NCBI RefSeq assembly: GCF_019219825.1
Contig: NZ_JAHUXH010000023.1
Coordinates: 1 to 64,000, forward strand
Length of the DNA stretch: 64,000 nt
Direction: 5' to 3'
Source: Streptomyces sp. TRM70350
GTDB lineage: Bacteria > Actinomycetota > Actinomycetes > Streptomycetales > Streptomycetaceae
In this document: in pieces, positions 60,533 through 64,000 of the stretch
How positions within the stretch are numbered: the first letter of the stretch is position 1
How the letters are laid out: the number at the start of each line of letters is the position of its first letter
Notes under the pieces: model-generated
The model's input: the letters and a program-made list of their open reading frames with translations, nothing else
The model's database searches: none
Told to the model about the DNA's origin: nothing
Translations under genes and position numbers: made by a program

Positions 60533-62089
60533 ATGCCGACCTGCCCGAACGGACACCAGTCGGGTTCCGACGACTGGTGCGAGGTCTGCGGTCACCGCAT
60601 GGCGGGTGCCGTACCTCCACCCCCTCCGCCTCCGCCCCCGGCGGGCGGCGGCTACGGCTTCCCGCCTCCGCCCGGCGGCCCCGGCCCGTCCGGTGGTCCG
60701 AACACCGGCCAGCCCGGCGGACGCCCGCACATGTCCTCCGCACCGGACGCGGCGCCCGAACTGTGCCCGCAGTGCCGCACGCCCCGGGAGGGCGCCGCGC
60801 CGTTCTGCGAGGAGTGCCGGTGGAACTTCCTGACCAACACCGCGACCTCGTACACCCCGGCCGCGCCGCGCCCACCCGCCCCGCAGTTCCAGCGGCCGTC
60901 CGGGCCGCCGCCGTCGTTCGGGGGCGGTGACTCGTACGAGTACCAGAGCTCGCGTCCGTCCCAGATGAACCGTCCGGCCGAGCCGATCCCACCGGGTCCG
61001 CCGTTCGGAGGCGAGGCTCCTGGGGGGCCTTCGGGGGCTTCCGGGCCTTCCGGTTTCGGTGGGGAGCGGCCCGGTGCTGGTGGGCCATCTGGTGCTTCGG
61101 GGGCTCCCGGGTCTTCCGGTTTCGGTGGGGAGCGGCCCGGTGCTGGTGGCCCGTCGGGCTTCGGGGAGCGGCCGGGGGCTCCCGGTCCCGCCGGTCCCTC
61201 CGGGTTCGGGGAGCGGCCCGGGGCTCCCGGTCCCTCCGGGTTCGGTGGGGAGCGGTCTGGTCCGCCCGGTCCTCCCGGGTTCGGTGGTGACCCGTCGCGG
61301 CCGGTTCCGCCACCGCCCGGGCCGACGCCGAACGCCGGTCGTGGGCCCGGAGGCCCTGGCGGTCCCGGTGGACCCGGTGGCCCTGGTACGGCCGGTGGCC
61401 CCTCGGGGCCCGGTACGCACCCGGGCGCTCCGCAGGCCTTCCAGCCGTCCGGTCCGGGCGCCCCGCCCGCGTTCCCGCAGGAGACGGGTCGGCCGCAGCC
61501 GGGTGGCCCGTCCTTCGGTGGCGGTGACGACGACTGGATGATCTCCCCGCCGTCGTCCACGGGTCCCGGCGGCCCGGGTGGCCCCGGTCAGCCCGGCGGT
61601 CCCGGTCAGCCCGGTGGCTACGGCTACCCGCACCACGGTGCCCAGCCCGCGCCGCCGCCCGGTCCCGCCGCCCCGCAGCGCCCGGCGACCTGGACGGCGA
61701 CCATCGGTCCGGACCGCGAGTACTTCATGGCGATGATGCAGCGCTCCGGCCCCGAGGCGGCGGGCCTGAACCTGCCCGCGTACTCCCCGGAACAGCAGCG
61801 CACGCTCACCGGCAACCAGGTCACGATCGGCCGCCGTCGGCACTCCACCGGCGACACCCCCGACATCGACCTGTCGGTGCCGCCGGAGGACCCGGGCGTC
61901 TCCCACCAGCACGCGGTGCTGGTGCAGCAGCCGGACGGCAGCTGGGCGATCGTCGACCAGAACTCGACGAACGGCACCACGGTGAACGGCTCGGAGGACC
62001 CGATCCAGCCCTTCGTGCCGGTGCAGTTGCAGGACGGCGACCGGGTGCACGTGGGCGCCTGGACGACGATCACGATCCGCCGGGGCTGA
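60533..62089 (+). CDS. FHA-domain protein with two zinc ribbons and Gly/Pro-rich linker
   Basis: 518 residues from the ATG at 60533, after AGGGGGAA; an upstream in-frame start at 60482 has no good site. Zinc ribbon 1 is CPNGHQSGSDDWCEVCG, ribbon 2 is CPQCRTPREGAAPFCEECR (Cys78/81/92/95). A long linker with repeats such as GGERPGAGGPSGFGERPGAP follows. FHA domain about 415-515: VTIGRRRHSTGDTPDIDLSV, VSHQHAVL, and DQNSTNGTTVNG. FHA binds phosphothreonine. PknG partners GarA/OdhI are short FHA proteins with an ETT motif, which I do not see here. Confidence 0.9.
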   Translation: MPTCPNGHQSGSDDWCEVCGHRMAGAVPPPPPPPPPAGGGYGFPPPPGGPGPSGGPNTGQPGGRPHMSSAPDAAPELCPQCRTPREGAAPFCEECRWNFLTNTATSYTPAAPRPPAPQFQRPSGPPPSFGGGDSYEYQSSRPSQMNRPAEPIPPGPPFGGEAPGGPSGASGPSGFGGERPGAGGPSGASGAPGSSGFGGERPGAGGPSGFGERPGAPGPAGPSGFGERPGAPGPSGFGGERSGPPGPPGFGGDPSRPVPPPPGPTPNAGRGPGGPGGPGGPGGPGTAGGPSGPGTHPGAPQAFQPSGPGAPPAFPQETGRPQPGGPSFGGGDDDWMISPPSSTGPGGPGGPGQPGGPGQPGGYGYPHHGAQPAPPPGPAAPQRPATWTATIGPDREYFMAMMQRSGPEAAGLNLPAYSPEQQRTLTGNQVTIGRRRHSTGDTPDIDLSVPPEDPGVSHQHAVLVQQPDGSWAIVDQNSTNGTTVNGSEDPIQPFVPVQLQDGDRVHVGAWTTITIRRG

Positions 62090-62115
62090 CCCGACGGACC
62101 GGGCCGCTCGGCGGA

Positions 62116-63102
62116 TCAGGCGGGGAGGGGCCAGGCGTACGGCCCCTCCGGATCGTCCAGCCACGCCCACTCGCGTCCGCCGCCGACGGTGATGCCGTAC
62201 CGCTCCCGCCCGGGCCGCCCCTCGCGCTCCCACAGCGCGTACGCCTCCTGCGGATCGAGGCTGCCCCGGCTGAGGGCGAGCAGGAACCGGAACAGCTCGT
62301 GCTCCCGCCCCCGGCGCGGCACCGCGCCCAGCGCCACCGGCTCCGACTCCGGCCGCCCGGTGCCGCGCAGCGGGACGAAGTACGCGGGCGTGGGCAGGAA
62401 TTGCCCCTCGGCGTATCCGGAGTCCCGCACGGTCAGCGCGACCAGCCCGGTGGCGAACGGCGTCAGGATCCGGCCGCCGGGACGGCACTGGGCGAGCCAG
62501 GCGGGCGGGATCGACCCCAGGGTGCAGGTCGCGATGATCCGATCGAAGGGCGCGCGCTCGGGCACTCCGCGCGCCCCGTCCCCGGTGACGACGACCGGGT
62601 GGTACCCGGCGGCGTCCAGATGCCGGCGTGCCGCCTCGGTGATCTCCGGCTCCAGATCGACGGTCGTGACGAGGTCGTCGTCGCCGAGCCGGTGCGCGAG
62701 CAGCGCCGCGTTGTAACCGGTGCCCGCGCCGATCTCCAGCACCCGGTTGCCGTCCTCCACCCGCAGCTCGGTCAGCATCATGGCCATCAACGACGGCTGG
62801 CTGCTGGAGGAGAGCAGCTCGCCGTCGCGCAGCCGGGTGGCCAGTGGGGTGTCGGCGTAGGCTCCGCGCACCCAGCGCTCGCGCGCCTCCGGGTCGGGGC
62901 TCTCGCCCCAGCGCCGCTCGTAGCCGCCCACGACGCCCACGTAGTAGTACGGCACGAAGAGGTGCCTGGGGACCGCCGCGAACGCCTCCCGCCACACCGG
63001 GTCCGGGGCCCACGCCCCGCTCGCGTCGATCTCCCGCACCATCGCGGCCCGCGCCGAAGCGGCGACGGCCTCCAGATCCTTGTCGAGTGCATGCGCGCCC
63101 AT
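62116..63102 (-). CDS. Protein-L-isoaspartate methyltransferase-like protein
   Basis: 328 residues from the ATG at 63102; a GTG at 63192 lies in the flanking repeat and is unlikely. AVPRHLFVPYYY and ELLSSSSQPSLMAMMLTEL are PCMT-type substrate regions; the SAM site is VLEIGAGTGYNAALLAHRLG, then TVDLEPEITEAAR and GRILTPF. The C-terminal 120 residues are extra relative to classic PCMT. It is related to the broken methyltransferase at 22078. Role: repair of isoaspartyl residues or modification of a peptide. Confidence 0.88.
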   Translation of the reverse strand: MGAHALDKDLEAVAASARAAMVREIDASGAWAPDPVWREAFAAVPRHLFVPYYYVGVVGGYERRWGESPDPEARERWVRGAYADTPLATRLRDGELLSSSSQPSLMAMMLTELRVEDGNRVLEIGAGTGYNAALLAHRLGDDDLVTTVDLEPEITEAARRHLDAAGYHPVVVTGDGARGVPERAPFDRIIATCTLGSIPPAWLAQCRPGGRILTPFATGLVALTVRDSGYAEGQFLPTPAYFVPLRGTGRPESEPVALGAVPRRGREHELFRFLLALSRGSLDPQEAYALWEREGRPGRERYGITVGGGREWAWLDDPEGPYAWPLPA

Positions 63103-63175
63103 ATGTCCACTGTGCTGCGCTTCACAGTGCGAGGCGAGTACCCGGGCCCGTCGGCCGCGTGGTCCTGAGCCAGTC

Positions 63176-63345
63176 CTAAGGGGTCCTTGCACTATGAGCG
63201 TCCGATCAGGTCGCGTGGTCTGGTGCCGTGCATCGCAAGGCGCCGGAGCGCCCTGGTAGCGGAGCTACCTGGGCGTTTCGGCAACGCGGCGAGGTGCGGT
63301 GCCAGGCCGCGCGACCCGGGCGGGCATAGTGCAAGGACCCCTAAG
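63176..63345 (+). ncRNA. 170-base inverted-repeat element with an RNA-like multibranch fold
   Basis: Outer arms AGGGGTCCTTGCACTATG (63179-63196) and its exact complement (63325-63342) pair over 18 bp, extendable to 63176/63345 with one mismatch. Inside, 63209-63227 pairs with 63298-63316 over 19 bp; its four non-Watson-Crick positions are all G-U when read as plus-strand RNA. Three small hairpins follow in the centre: 63239-63252, 63255-63269 and 63273-63287. It overlaps the 5' flank of the methyltransferase gene and precedes glbO by 40 bases. It may be a MITE-like repeat or an expressed RNA; I cannot tell which. Confidence 0.6.
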
Positions 63346-63384
63346 CCTTGAGTCCTGGTCCGCCGCATCTGAGACCATGGATGC

Positions 63385-63789
63385 GTGAATGAGATTCGGC
63401 GCGGCACGCTTCAGGAGCAGACCTTCTACGAGCAGGTCGGCGGGGAGGAGACCTTCCGCCGCCTGGTCCACCGTTTCTACGAGGGAGTCGCCCAGGATCC
63501 GATCCTGCGGCCGATGTACCCCGAGGAGGACCTGGGCCCCGCCGAGGAGCGCCTCACCCTGTTCCTGATCCAGTACTGGGGCGGCCCGACGACGTACAGC
63601 GAGAACCGCGGCCACCCCCGCCTGCGCATGCGCCACGCCCCCTTCACCGTCGACCGGGCCGCGCACGACGCCTGGCTGAAGCACATGCGGGACGCCGTCG
63701 ACGAACTGGGCCTGTCCGAGGAGCACGAGCGCACACTGTGGAACTACCTGACGTACGCGGCGGCCTCGATGGTGAACACGCCGGGCTGA
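63385..63789 (+). CDS. glbO: Truncated haemoglobin, group II (GlbO type)
   Basis: 134 residues from the GTG at 63385. TFYEQVGGEETFRRLVHRFY is the start of a 2-on-2 globin. Proximal His is in HPRLRMRHAPFTVDRAAHDA; Tyr and Trp residues around the haem are present (QYWGGPTTYSE, AWLKHMRDAV). GlbO proteins bind oxygen tightly and are linked to membrane-associated respiration or redox protection. The structured repeat lies just upstream and could affect its expression. Confidence 0.92.
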   Translation: MNEIRRGTLQEQTFYEQVGGEETFRRLVHRFYEGVAQDPILRPMYPEEDLGPAEERLTLFLIQYWGGPTTYSENRGHPRLRMRHAPFTVDRAAHDAWLKHMRDAVDELGLSEEHERTLWNYLTYAAASMVNTPG

Positions 63790-63813
63790 GCCCCGGCACA
63801 CCGGTGACGGGCG

Positions 63814-64000
63814 TCAGCGCACGCTGACGCCCAGCGTCCCAAGTCCTCCGCGCCGCACGGCGATCGACCCGTACGGCGTGCGCAGCCGCAGCCAGGCACC
63901 CGACGAGAACAGCCCCAGCTCCTCCGCCGCCCCGGCCCCGGCGGCCGACCGCAGGAATCCCAGGGACTGCGCCGCGTGCACGGCCCGCACCGGAAGGTGG
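63814..64000 (-). CDS. C-terminal end of an unidentified protein, partial
   Basis: The last 62 codons of a minus-strand gene that continues beyond the window: HLPVRAVHAAQSLGFLRSAA, then LGLFSSGAWLRLRTPYGSIA and the end GTLGVSVR. Composition is clearly coding. No domain can be named from this part. It is convergent with glbO, 24 bases apart. Confidence 0.65.
   Translation of the reverse strand, partial: HLPVRAVHAAQSLGFLRSAAGAGAAEELGLFSSGAWLRLRTPYGSIAVRRGGLGTLGVSVR

Overview
The window is high-GC actinobacterial chromosome, almost certainly Streptomyces. The signs are a strong third-position G/C bias, frequent GTG starts behind GGAGG-type ribosome binding sites, mycothiol-type redox genes, a LAxTG-type sortase substrate, and a gene set that fits the asd / pepN / sodF / glbO neighbourhood of Streptomyces chromosomes. 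That last point is recalled synteny, not a search result. I see no tRNA, rRNA, complete insertion sequence or CRISPR array.

Layout. 1-9 kb: a WXG100-like gene start, a SpoIIE-type phosphatase, an Eis-like acetyltransferase, a Nei-type glycosylase, rpiB, an amino acid permease, a membrane Ser/Thr kinase, a sortase-anchored protein and bioY. 9-22 kb: a second permease, sodF behind a TTGCAAG palindrome, a DsbA-like mycothiol enzyme, a first M1 aminopeptidase, an AbiEi/DUF559-like protein, a serine carboxypeptidase, a Nudix hydrolase and a 1,100-residue secreted subtilase. 22-27.3 kb: an accessory island on the minus strand holding a HAD hydrolase, an HTH regulator, two tiny ORFs, a DUF6415-type protein, a radical SAM enzyme with a Cys-rich tail, and a PCMT-like methyltransferase. 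The regulator and the methyltransferase each carry a one-base frameshift. 27.9-36 kb: an ECF sigma factor with its partner, asd, a DUF1203 protein, a second M1 aminopeptidase (pepN), a GNAT, a MarR regulator, and a deletion scar joining a broken FAD monooxygenase to a broken TetR gene. 36-48.3 kb: malQ, a secreted GH84 enzyme, a PadR-ABC transporter operon, an HNH endonuclease, an MscS channel and a ROK regulator. 48.5-50.8 kb: a GH4 glycosidase and a BadF/BadG-type sugar kinase. 50.9-62.1 kb: a seven-gene signalling locus.

The most interesting system is the 50.9-62.1 kb locus. It pairs the GlnX-GlnH-PknG amino-acid-sensing arrangement known from mycobacteria and corynebacteria with a coiled-coil protein, a PP2C phosphatase, a vWA protein and an FHA protein. 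The kinase, phosphatase and FHA reader each carry two four-ligand zinc ribbons, so sensor, writer, eraser and reader look like one module with shared N-terminal zinc-ribbon architecture.

The second candidate is the radical SAM island, a possible small peptide-modification cluster with a 34-codon ORF translationally coupled to its enzymes. The third is a 170-base inverted-repeat element at 63176-63345. Its inner 19-bp stem closes only with G-U wobbles when read as plus-strand RNA, and it encloses three small hairpins.
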